Shown here piece by piece: positions 31,666-42,379 of a DNA stretch of 64,000 nt. The notes beneath the pieces were generated by a model that made no database searches, was not told where the DNA came from, and was given only the letters and a program-made list of their open reading frames with translations. Made by a program: the position numbers and the translations under genes. Position 1 is the stretch's first letter. Each line of letters begins with the position of its first letter. The DNA is from Antedon mediterranea (taxonomy: Eukaryota > Echinodermata > Crinoidea > Comatulida > Antedonidae): the NCBI RefSeq assembly GCF_964355755.1, contig NC_092678.1:22982365-23046364 (forward strand), in the 5' to 3' direction.

Positions 31666-32894
31666 TGGGTACATGACCTTTTGTTTGTATGTATTTCTTT
31701 TTTTCAGTTGGCGTACAGTATCATCTGATAAATTCTAATTAAGTGTATCTGTCCATACCATTTGAGGTTGAATATACAGTAATGTACATATTTCATTGGG
31801 CACAACTGAAAGACAGTTTTGGCTAGACTTCTCAGTCGACGGTTGGACTCCTTTGCAGCCACTGCATGGTTCATTCTGTGAACAAACTTCTGATATCAAA
31901 CTTCTATCAACTTTTGATATTTGAAACTGTTTGGAAGCCAGGCGTGTCATTTTGCGGTACCCAATCCGAAGCTGAAATAGGGTTACTTACTCAATGATTG
32001 TATAGAATAGGGATGTTCATTATTAATACGCGATACTACACATTTGGCTAATTAAAAAGGGGAAAAATTGTCTTGTGATTTACAAATACAGTATGTTGTG
32101 GTGCTGTATTCTTCGTGAGAAATTGGTTGTAAAAGGTTCACTGTAACATCTCAGACTCCGAATTTTTTACTAGAATAGTCGTCTTAGTTAACTACCATAC
32201 CATACCATACCATATAAGTTTCCCCAACTAACTGAGTACTGACAGGTACAGTATTAAAACCTTCTTTGCTAGTACTGTAATGTTTTTATTTATTTCATAT
32301 TTTCGTAACATTATTTAGTGGGATAACTGATCTGTAGTTTCACTGTATCCCTGTCCCCTTGGGTAGACCTCGTCATGCCACTACATGGTTCATTTCTTTA
32401 CTATTACTACTTTGAAACCACATGTTTAAAAAAATGAATGCATTTAGTAAAAGTTTACTTTTATCAACTGTGTAAATAATATTTGTACTTAATTATTTGC
32501 TACTGTAAAAACTGTTTAAAAATGAGAGGTAATGTTGAAAGAGATAAAGCAATGCTGAAACTTTTGTGTAGCTACACTTTGTTAGCCAATGATGCGACAG
32601 AATAGGGATATTCATTATTACTACTGTATGTGATACTACACATTTGAAATTTGTATTATTCAGTGTAGGTACTCATTGATATTGTTCAGTCCTGGTTTTG
32701 TGATTGCCCCACCTGTAAAGATCTGTGTTATACTGTATGTAGTAACAATTGTTTAAATCATTTTCTAGATTCTACCGATGTTGTTTGAAAATTTGTATTA
32801 TTCAGTCCTGTTTTTGTAATTGGTCATGTGAAAGCAGTAACCTGTAAAGGTCGGTGGTATACTGTATGTAGTAATAATTACTTTGTTAAATCAT

Positions 32895-33065
32895 TTTTCA
32901 GTTTCTACTGATGTCGATGACTCCATTTACGTATTTAAGTAATGTGAAGGATTGGACGTGTAGCTCAGAAATTTGTGCGTTGGCTTTTACTAAAGAGTAC
33001 CAAAGAAGCAAGCTAGATTTATGATATTGAAGAATTGGTGGATCATTTGAAGATGAACACCGAAA
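32895..33065 (+). pseudogene. Decayed copy of giant receptor exon 50, copy 1
   Basis: Matches exon 50 from about 25950 to 26160 with deletions: tctactgatgtcgatgac, a shortened middle, ggacgtgtagctcag, taccaaagaagcaagct and gatattgaagaattggtgga. In-frame stops and gaps make it non-coding. Confidence 0.7.
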
Positions 33066-33177
33066 TAATTATTTAGTGTAGGTAGTCATTGATGTTGTTC
33101 AGTCCTGGTTTTGTGATTGCCCCACCTGTAAAGATCTGTGTTGTACTGTATGTAGTAACAATTGTTTAAATCATTTT

Positions 33178-33355
33178 CTAGATTCTACCGATGTTGATGA
33201 CTGCATTAACGTCTTTGGGTAAGGTGAAGGAATGGACGTGTGGCTCAGAAATGTTGGCGTTGCCTCCTACTAAACAGTACCAAAGAAGCAAGCTAGATTT
33301 ATGATATTGAAGATTGTGTGGATCATTTGAAGATGATGAACACCGAAATAATTAT
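33178..33355 (+). pseudogene. Decayed copy of giant receptor exon 50, copy 2
   Basis: Same match as copy 1: tctaccgatgttgatgactg, ggacgtgtggctcagaa, cctcctactaaacag, taccaaagaagcaagct, gatgatgaacacc. It carries the same deletions as copies 1 and 3, so the copies arose from one damaged ancestor. Confidence 0.72.
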
Positions 33356-33867
33356 TTAGTGTTGGTAGTCATGGATATTGTTCACTCCTGTTTTTTTTTT
33401 TAAACATTACCTGTTACTACTTTGAAACCACATGTTTAAAAAAATGAATGCATTAGTAAAAGTTCACTTTATCAACTGTGTAAATAATATTTGTACTTAA
33501 TTATTTGCTACTGTAAAAACTGTTTAAAAATGAGAGGTAATGTTGAAAGAGATAAAGCAATGCTGAAACTGAAAGACCCTTTTGTGTAGCTACACTTTGT
33601 TAGCGGATGGTTGGACTTCTTTTGATATTTGAACCTGTTTAAATTCCCAATATTGGCACTTAATTATTTGCTACTGTATGCCAGGCGTGTGTCATTCAGC
33701 AGTACTCAATCAAAAGCTGAATTAGGGTTATTACTTATCAATGATGCGACAGAATAGGGATATTCATTATTACTATGTGATACTACACATTTAAAATTTG
33801 CCAAGTTGAAAAGGGGAAAAATTGTCTGGTGTGGTGTAGTGTTTCATACTAGGTTCATTATAGTGTA

Positions 33868-33910
33868 CCAAAAAAGCAAGGTAGAAGAAGATGAACACCG
33901 AAATAATTAT
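33868..33910 (+). pseudogene. Decayed copy of giant receptor exon 50, short fragment
   Basis: Only gtgtaccaaaaaagcaaggt and gaagaagatgaacacc remain of the block seen in the longer copies. Confidence 0.45.
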
Positions 33911-34019
33911 TTAGTGTAGGTACTCATTGATATTGTTCACTCCTGTTTTTGTAATTGCCCTACGTGAAATGAATAAAACAAGAATTCCTGTACGTAGTAA
34001 TAATTGTTAAATAATTTTT

Positions 34020-34192
34020 CAGATTCTACCGATGTTGATGACTGCATTAACGTGTTTGGGTGAGGTGAGGGAATGGACGTGTAGCTCAGAAATGTTTGCG
34101 TTGTCTCCTACTAAAAAGTACCAAAGAAGCAAGCTAGATTTATGATATTGAAGAATGTGTGGATCATTTGAAGAAGATGAACACCGAAATAA
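34020..34192 (+). pseudogene. Decayed copy of giant receptor exon 50, copy 3
   Basis: attctaccgatgttgatgac, then ggacgtgtagctcagaa, ctcctactaaaaag, taccaaagaagcaagct and gatattgaagaatgtgtgga. Preceded by tttttcag, which looks like an acceptor but corresponds to exon-internal sequence in the parent. Confidence 0.7.
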
Positions 34193-34627
34193 TTATTTAG
34201 TGTAGTGTTCATTGATTTTTTAGTCCTGTTGTTGTAATTGCCCTACATGAAGTGAATAAAACAAGAATTCCAACATATATAAACTTGATTTAGACACGAG
34301 ACTGATGTGCAGTACAACTCGTTCAATCAATATTGATTGTTTTTACACAAGTTCGTGATACTGTATTACCAAAAAAAAATCAACACCATATAAATACGAC
34401 AGAAAGAAACAAAATTACAGCAGAATCCCCCCGAGAAGTACCATACCGGTACTTATCGTGTAAACGGAAACCCTTATCGAAGTGTATAATTTATGGGGCT
34501 TCTACTGTAATACATAATAAATCTTTTTACCTTAAAATAAATTAGTGAGAAAACACACATTTTATATAGTATTTAGCCATTTTAAAAGTTGGATGTACAC
34601 CATCGTAGATTACCATACCATGATGTT

Positions 34628-35376
34628 TTACAATGCATTTTTCAGATACGTTTTAAACAACTTAACTGAATTTGGAAGGGTGTCAACATTGAGACTATTC
34701 CATATAATTGCTCCACGATAAGACAGACTTTGTTTTTTAAAATCGGTTTTTGGCTTCGGGATGAATAGATGTGTATCACTGTGCCTTAGATTATAATTTA
34801 TATCATTGTATGTAAATACATTATTTAGGTAAGGTGGGGCATTATCTGTCGAAACCTTATATATAACCATACAACATTCATATCTACCTTGATATAATAA
34901 AGGTGACCAATAAATTTGTCCCATGTTAGACCACACACGATTCGAGGTGTTCTGTTTTGGATAGTTTGAACTCTTTTCATTAGAGTTTGACTACTATTTA
35001 AAATAATAGCTACATCGTCTGAGCATATCCAATCCATTTAGAGCGTTACCTCGAATGTATTCATGATAAATGTTGGTCTGTTATGATACCGAGATGTTTG
35101 CAATATCGAACGCGTGGTACAGCATCGTTATTCAATTCAAGGAACATTTATTCACGTCCAAAAGACAAAAAGTAGCAAAAACAAAATGGCAAGTGATAAA
35201 ACAAGAAAATGGACGAAGGCAAATCCCAAAAAGATTACAATCTTGTGACGGGATTGCCTTTACAAAATATTTGTTTTTTTTTAGCCAATCGTCGGTTTGT
35301 AGAAGTTCTTCATTTATATATATTTCATTTTCATTTTTTGAAGAACAATAAATTATAGTATCGTCAGCATACATTT
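34628..35376 (-). pseudogene. Broken LINE (non-LTR) reverse transcriptase, C-terminal part
   Basis: Read on the minus strand from 35374: YADDTIIYCSS, which holds the catalytic Y-A-D-D motif, then LLQTDDWLKKN. An unrelated block follows (about 35130-35250), then MKRVQTIQNRTPRIVCG and, in another frame, NAPPYLNN, NLRHSDTHLF and SYRGAIIWNSLN. This order is standard for the C-terminus of CR1/RTE-X-like ORF2. Frameshifts and the inserted block make it non-functional. Its upstream part is missing: the 25-bp satellite begins about 15 bases beyond the YADD motif. Confidence 0.8.
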
Positions 35377-35391
35377 ATATATTGGATGTGT

Positions 35392-38300
35392 GTATAGTAA
35401 ATAATTTTTCTTGTACTTATAGTAAATAATTTTTCTTGTACTTATAGTAAATAATTTTTCTTGTACTTATAGTAAATAATTTTTCTTGTACTTATAGTAA
35501 ATAATTTTTCTTGTACTTATAGTAAATAATTTTTCTTGTACTTATAGTAAATAATTTTTCTTGTACTTATAGTAAATAATTTTTCTTGTACTTATAGTAA
35601 ATAATTTTTCTTGTACTTATAGTAAATAATTTTTCTTGTACTTATAGTAAATAATTTTTCTTGTACTTATAGTAAATAATTTTTCTTGTACTTATAGTAA
35701 ATAATTTTTCTTGTACTTATAGTAAATAATTTTTCTTGTACTTATAGTAAATAATTTTTCTTGTACTTATAGTAAATAATTTTTCTTGTACTTATAGTAA
35801 ATAATTTTTCTTGTACTTATAGTAAATAATTTTTCTTGTACTTATAGTAAATAATTTTTCTTGTACTTATAGTAAATAATTTTTCTTGTACTTATAGTAA
35901 ATAATTTTTCTTGTACTTATAGTAAATAATTTTTCTTGTACTTATAGTAAATAATTTTTCTTGTACTTATAGTAAATAATTTTTCTTGTACTTATAGTAA
36001 ATAATTTTTCTTGTACTTATAGTAAATAATTTTTCTTGTACTTATAGTAAATAATTTTTCTTGTACTTATAGTAAATAATTTTTCTTGTACTTATAGTAA
36101 ATAATTTTTCTTGTACTTATAGTAAATAATTTTTCTTGTACTTATAGTAAATAATTTTTCTTGTACTTATAGTAAATAATTTTTCTTGTACTTATAGTAA
36201 ATAATTTTTCTTGTACTTATAGTAAATAATTTTTCTTGTACTTATAGTAAATAATTTTTCTTGTACTTATAGTAAATAATTTTTCTTGTACTTATAGTAA
36301 ATAATTTTTCTTGTACTTATAGTAAATAATTTTTCTTGTACTTATAGTAAATAATTTTTCTTGTACTTATAGTAAATAATTTTTCTTGTACTTATAGTAA
36401 ATAATTTTTCTTGTACTTATAGTAAATAATTTTTCTTGTACTTATAGTAAATAATTTTTCTTGTACTTATAGTAAATAATTTTTCTTGTACTTATAGTAA
36501 ATAATTTTTCTTGTACTTATAGTAAATAATTTTTCTTGTACTTATAGTAAATAATTTTTCTTGTACTTATAGTAAATAATTTTTCTTGTACTTATAGTAA
36601 ATAATTTTTCTTGTACTTATAGTAAATAATTTTTCTTGTACTTATAGTAAATAATTTTTCTTGTACTTATAGTAAATAATTTTTCTTGTACTTATAGTAA
36701 ATAATTTTTCTTGTACTTATAGTAAATAATTTTTCTTGTACTTATAGTAAATAATTTTTCTTGTACTTATAGTAAATAATTTTTCTTGTACTTATAGTAA
36801 ATAATTTTTCTTGTACTTATAGTAAATAATTTTTCTTGTACTTATAGTAAATAATTTTTCTTGTACTTATAGTAAATAATTTTTCTTGTACTTATAGTAA
36901 ATAATTTTTCTTGTACTTATAGTAAATAATTTTTCTTGTACTTATAGTAAATAATTTTTCTTGTACTTATAGTAAATAATTTTTCTTGTACTTATAGTAA
37001 ATAATTTTTCTTGTACTTATAGTAAATAATTTTTCTTGTACTTATAGTAAATAATTTTTCTTGTACTTATAGTAAATAATTTTTCTTGTACTTATAGTAA
37101 ATAATTTTTCTTGTACTTATAGTAAATAATTTTTCTTGTACTTATAGTAAATAATTTTTCTTGTACTTATAGTAAATAATTTTTCTTGTACTTATAGTAA
37201 ATAATTTTTCTTGTACTTATAGTAAATAATTTTTCTTGTACTTATAGTAAATAATTTTTCTTGTACTTATAGTAAATAATTTTTCTTGTACTTATAGTAA
37301 ATAATTTTTCTTGTACTTATAGTAAATAATTTTTCTTGTACTTATAGTAAATAATTTTTCTTGTACTTATAGTAAATAATTTTTCTTGTACTTATAGTAA
37401 ATAATTTTTCTTGTACTTATAGTAAATAATTTTTCTTGTACTTATAGTAAATAATTTTTCTTGTACTTATAGTAAATAATTTTTCTTGTACTTATAGTAA
37501 ATAATTTTTCTTGTACTTATAGTAAATAATTTTTCTTGTACTTATAGTAAATAATTTTTCTTGTACTTATAGTAAATAATTTTTCTTGTACTTATAGTAA
37601 ATAATTTTTCTTGTACTTATAGTAAATAATTTTTCTTGTACTTATAGTAAATAATTTTTCTTGTACTTATAGTAAATAATTTTTCTTGTACTTATAGTAA
37701 ATAATTTTTCTTGTACTTATAGTAAATAATTTTTCTTGTACTTATAGTAAATAATTTTTCTTGTACTTATAGTAAATAATTTTTCTTGTACTTATAGTAA
37801 ATAATTTTTCTTGTACTTATAGTAAATAATTTTTCTTGTACTTATAGTAAATAATTTTTCTTGTACTTATAGTAAATAATTTTTCTTGTACTTATAGTAA
37901 ATAATTTTTCTTGTACTTATAGTAAATAATTTTTCTTGTACTTATAGTAAATAATTTTTCTTGTACTTATAGTAAATAATTTTTCTTGTACTTATAGTAA
38001 ATAATTTTTCTTGTACTTATAGTAAATAATTTTTCTTGTACTTATAGTAAATAATTTTTCTTGTACTTATAGTAAATAATTTTTCTTGTACTTATAGTAA
38101 ATAATTTTTCTTGTACTTATAGTAAATAATTTTTCTTGTACTTATAGTAAATAATTTTTCTTGTACTTATAGTAAATAATTTTTCTTGTACTTATAGTAA
38201 ATAATTTTTCTTGTACTTATAGTAAATAATTTTTCTTGTACTTATAGTAAATAATTTTTCTTGTACTTATAGTAAATAATTTTTCTTGTACTTATAGTAA

Positions 38301-39654
38301 ATAATTTTTCTTGTACTTATAGTAAATAATTTTTCTTGTACTTATAGTAAATAATTTTTCTTGTACTTATAGTAAATAATTTTTCTTGTACTTATAGTAA
38401 ATAATTTTTCTTGTACTTATAGTAAATAATTTTTCTTGTACTTATAGTAAATAATTTTTCTTGTACTTATAGTAAATAATTTTTCTTGTACTTATAGTAA
38501 ATAATTTTTCTTGTACTTATAGTAAATAATTTTTCTTGTACTTATAGTAAATAATTTTTCTTGTACTTATAGTAAATAATTTTTCTTGTACTTATAGTAA
38601 ATAATTTTTCTTGTACTTATAGTAAATAATTTTTCTTGTACTTATAGTAAATAATTTTTCTTGTACTTATAGTAAATAATTTTTCTTGTACTTATAGTAA
38701 ATAATTTTTCTTGTACTTATAGTAAATAATTTTTCTTGTACTTATAGTAAATAATTTTTCTTGTACTTATAGTAAATAATTTTTCTTGTACTTATAGTAA
38801 ATAATTTTTCTTGTACTTATAGTAAATAATTTTTCTTGTACTTATAGTAAATAATTTTTCTTGTACTTATAGTAAATAATTTTTCTTGTACTTATAGTAA
38901 ATAATTTTTCTTGTACTTATAGTAAATAATTTTTCTTGTACTTATAGTAAATAATTTTTCTTGTACTTATAGTAAATAATTTTTCTTGTACTTATAGTAA
39001 ATAATTTTTCTTGTACTTATAGTAAATAATTTTTCTTGTACTTATAGTAAATAATTTTTCTTGTACTTATAGTAAATAATTTTTCTTGTACTTATAGTAA
39101 ATAATTTTTCTTGTACTTATAGTAAATAATTTTTCTTGTACTTATAGTAAATAATTTTTCTTGTACTTATAGTAAATAATTTTTCTTGTACTTATAGTAA
39201 ATAATTTTTCTTGTACTTATAGTAAATAATTTTTCTTGTACTTATAGTAAATAATTTTTCTTGTACTTATAGTAAATAATTTTTCTTGTACTTATAGTAA
39301 ATAATTTTTCTTGTACTTATAGTAAATAATTTTTCTTGTACTTATAGTAAATAATTTTTCTTGTACTTATAGTAAATAATTTTTCTTGTACTTATAGTAA
39401 ATAATTTTTCTTGTACTTATAGTAAATAATTTTTCTTGTACTTATAGTAAATAATTTTTCTTGTACTTATAGTAAATAATTTTTCTTGTACTTATAGTAA
39501 ATAATTTTTCTTGTACTTATAGTAAATAATTTTTCTTGTACTTATAGTAAATAATTTTTCTTGTACTTATAGTAAATAATTTTTCTTGTACTTATAGTAA
39601 ATAATTTTTCTTGTACTTATAGTAAATAATTTTTCTTGTACTTATAGTAAATAA
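35392..39654. repeat. 25-bp satellite, about 170 identical copies
   Basis: Unit is the core acttatagtaaataa (15) plus spacer tttttcttgt (10). No variant was seen in about 4.2 kb, so the array is either very young, under active homogenisation or partly an assembly construct. Both strands carry stops in the repeat, so it is not coding. Confidence 0.95.
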
Positions 39655-40624
39655 CCCGAGCTTGGTGGCGCTATTACTTATAGTAAATAACCCGAGCTTG
39701 GTGGCGCTATTACTTATAGTAAATAACCCGAGCTTGGTGGCGCTATTACTTATAGTAAATAACCCGAGCTTGGTGGCGCTATTACTTATAGGAAATAACC
39801 CGAGCTTGGTGGCGCTATTACTTATAGGAAATAACCCGAGCTTGGTGGCGCTATTACTTATAGGAAATAACCCGAGCTTGGTGGCGCTATTACTTATAGG
39901 AAATAACCCGAGCTTGGTGGCGCTATTACTTATAGGAAATAACCCGAGCTTGGTGGCGCTATTACTTATAGGAAATAACCCGAGCTTGGTGGCGCTATTA
40001 CTTATAGGAAATAACCCGAGCTTGGTGGCGCTATTACTTACAGGAAATAACCCGAGCTTGGTGGCGCTATTACTTACAGGAAATAACCCGAGCTTGGTGG
40101 CGCTATTACTTACAGGAAATAACCCGAGCTTGGTGGCGCTATTACTTACAGGAAATAACCCGAGCTTGGTGGCGCTATTACTTACAGGAAATAACCCGAG
40201 CTTGGTGGCGCTATTACTTACAGGAAATAACCCGAGCTTGGTGGCGCTATTACTTACAGGAAATAACCCGAGCTTGGTGGCGCTATTACTTACAGGAAAT
40301 AACCCGAGCTTGGTGGCGCTATTACTTACAGGAAATAACCCGAGCTTGGTGGCGCTATTACTTACAGGAAATAACCCGAGCTTGGTGGCGCTATTACTTA
40401 CAGGAAATAACCCGAGCTTGGTGGCGCTATTACTTACAGGAAATAACCCGAGCTTGGTGGCGCTATTACTTACAGGAAATAACCCGAGCTTGGTGGCGCT
40501 ATTACTTACAGGAAATAACCCGAGCTTGGTGGCGCTATTACTTACAGGAAATAACCCGAGCTTGGTGGCGCTATTACTTACAGGAAATAACCCGAGCTTG
40601 GTGGCGCTATTACTTACAGGAAAT
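39655..40624. repeat. 36-bp satellite, 27 copies, sharing its core with the 25-bp array
   Basis: Unit is a 21-bp spacer starting cccgagcttgg and ending ggcgctatt, plus a 15-bp core that is identical to the 25-bp array's core in the first units. Three ordered variants: tatagt next to the 25-bp array (3 full units), tatagg (7), tacagg (to the far end). One + strand frame is open (323 codons, 39662-40633, VALLLTGNNPSL repeats) because 36 is a multiple of three. It is not taken as a gene. Confidence 0.93.
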
Positions 40625-40632
40625 CTGCGCTA

Positions 40633-40890
40633 ATGTCAGTTAGTGCAACAGTTGCTCATGGTCCCAACAACTTCCTATCGGACATACCGGAGCCGTCAAC
40701 ACCACCCACCACAGGTGGCTCTGTCTCATACGGTCCATCCACACTTGACCTGAATAAGTGCAATCAGTATCAAGCACCTACATCTGTCGTTCTTGCTACC
40801 CCACCGGGGTACCAACTATCCATCACCCACTCCAAAGCCATCCAGGGTAGAACATCTACATCCCGGACACCCGGAGTCAAATTGCACTAA
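40633..40890 (+). CDS. Small hypothetical ORF after the 36-bp array
   Basis: 85 codons from ATG 40633, which overlaps the stop of the repeat-encoded ORF (TAATG). The product is Ser/Thr/Pro-rich (EPSTPPTTGGSVSYGP) with no membrane segment or known motif. Base composition is richer in C and G than the flanks. It could be the tail of a retroelement ORF; no match can be named, and chance is possible. Confidence 0.25.
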   Translation: MSVSATVAHGPNNFLSDIPEPSTPPTTGGSVSYGPSTLDLNKCNQYQAPTSVVLATPPGYQLSITHSKAIQGRTSTSRTPGVKLH

Positions 40891-41280
40891 CCAACTATCC
40901 TCAACAACTCAAACTTGCATATACATACTCATATACACCATGACAACAAACAAGTGTCGTCCTGCCACTTTATTTCACACTATCGCCCAACAAAGAAACA
41001 TGCATATTCATGCACACATATTAATACTGCCTACTAACGACGCATAAACTCAACAACCTACTTCCAACAACATTATGCACATACATATATACTTCCATAA
41101 CAATTTACATATTCATTACCCACCTCCTGCCTTTTCATTGGTCTATTATAGTCAACCACTGAGTCCATTGACTCAAATCCCACTGCCTTTTTTACACTAT
41201 TAACCTACGCGCCTCCTGCTTCCTCATTGGCCGCTTAACATGATTCCATCCCTCAATTTCTAATTAACCCAATGATTCTA
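40891..41280. other. C/A-rich spacer
   Basis: Strongly G-poor on the + strand. Contains the first copy of the block that precedes each tRNA-like unit (cctcattggccgc, ccctcaatttctaattaacc). No gene seen. Confidence 0.4.
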
Positions 41281-41290
41281 TTAACTTTCC

Positions 41291-41355
41291 TTGATGACTC
41301 AATGGAGTAAACGTGTGCTTACAGCCCAGAGGGTTGTGGGTTCGAATCCCAAGCC
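41291..41355 (+). repeat. tRNA-like unit 1 of 3
   Basis: gatgactcaatggagtaaac then a perfect box B, gggttcgaatccc. The T arm pairs (tggg/ccca), but a canonical anticodon arm and acceptor stem are not formed. Confidence 0.5.
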
Positions 41356-41574
41356 TACCTCCTTTCTTTTTACTTCTCCACTGTTTTCATACCTCCGCTT
41401 CTACATATTATTCATAGTTACTTGCCTGCCGGTTAATTTACGCCGTATCCACAAATCACCATCATTTCACATAACATATTATAATTACAATACGTACGCG
41501 TCTCTTGCGTTCTCATTGGCCGCCTAAAATTATTCCATCACTCAATTTCTAAATACCCCACTCAGTTTATTGAC

Positions 41575-41650
41575 TTGCCGCGATGACTCAATGTACTAAA
41601 CGTGTGCTTACGGCCTACAGGGTTGTGGGTTCGAATCTCTCCAAAGGTAA
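41575..41650 (+). repeat. tRNA-like unit 2 of 3
   Basis: 76 bases: ends ttgcc / ggtaa can pair; box-B-like gggttcgaatctc. The anticodon region gtaaacgtgtgcttac folds with an eight-base loop, not seven, so a working tRNA is unlikely. Confidence 0.5.
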
Positions 41651-41915
41651 CTTCTTCCTCTTCATTTCTTTTCCACCGCCTGATTTCATACCTCCGCATT
41701 ACGTATTACTCGTAGGTACGCACATGCCTTCTTCTGCATTTATTAACATAATTACGCGCTATCCGCCCTTTCAACATAACACCTTCATATATTCATCAAC
41801 GCCATTACCAATCACAATACGTATAATTATATCCTGTACTCACGTACGCGTCTCGTGCGTTCTAATTGGTCGCTTCCATCCCTCAATTTCTAATTAACCC
41901 AAAGATTCTATTGAC

Positions 41916-41991
41916 TTGCCGCCATGACTCAATGTAGTAAACGTGTGCTTACGGCCTACAGGGTTGTGGGTTCGAATCTCTCCCACGGCAA
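41916..41991 (+). repeat. tRNA-like unit 3 of 3
   Basis: 76 bases: ends ttgccg / cggcaa pair over six bases; box-B-like gggttcgaatctc; a T-run (cttcttttttccccc) follows about 25 bases on. Units repeat every 290-340 bases with their flanks, as a tandem SINE-like array. Confidence 0.5.
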
Positions 41992-42379
41992 CTTCTTTCC
42001 AATTTCCTTTCTTCTTTTTTCCCCCACCACTGTTTCTATACGTCCGCATTACGTATTATTCATAGACTTAAAACAATAAAACTATTAAATACAACATTAC
42101 TGGCGGTGTCCCTTTCTACGAATTTATTACCAGTAACCACAATTATTAATAGTTACCGCCCGGTATCCTCCCTCTGAAACAATCCGCATCATTTCCAAAT
42201 TCAACATCTTACATTCGGAGGAGAACAGCTTATTAGGCTTACTAATCATTCTTGGATAATAACTTCCTTACAGGGACGACACGTGTACAGAAGTTACTTT
42301 CTATGACGCGTTATACTCCCATTGCAACATTCCGCATCATTTCCAACTCAACTATATTTACAAGTCTGTCCACGTTCAA

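Larger units (their letters stand above)
31666..34330. repeat. Degenerate segmental duplications with exon-50 remnants
   Basis: Blocks occur two or more times: ccaggcgtgt...gaatagggat near 31937 and 33682 (about 1.7 kb apart), ttatcaactgtgtaaataat near 32462 and 33470, and gaacaccgaaataattattt at 33056, 33345, 33892 and 34183. Between them sit decayed copies of part of the giant gene's last exon. No intact gene. Confidence 0.75.

Noticed and set aside
39662-40633. 323-codon ORF as a real repeat protein
   Set aside because: It is entirely satellite; no start context or splice signal, and no unique sequence except the last few codons.
41290-41991. Functional tRNA genes
   Set aside because: Box B is good but the anticodon loop is eight bases and the D arm does not form; treated as tRNA-like repeats.
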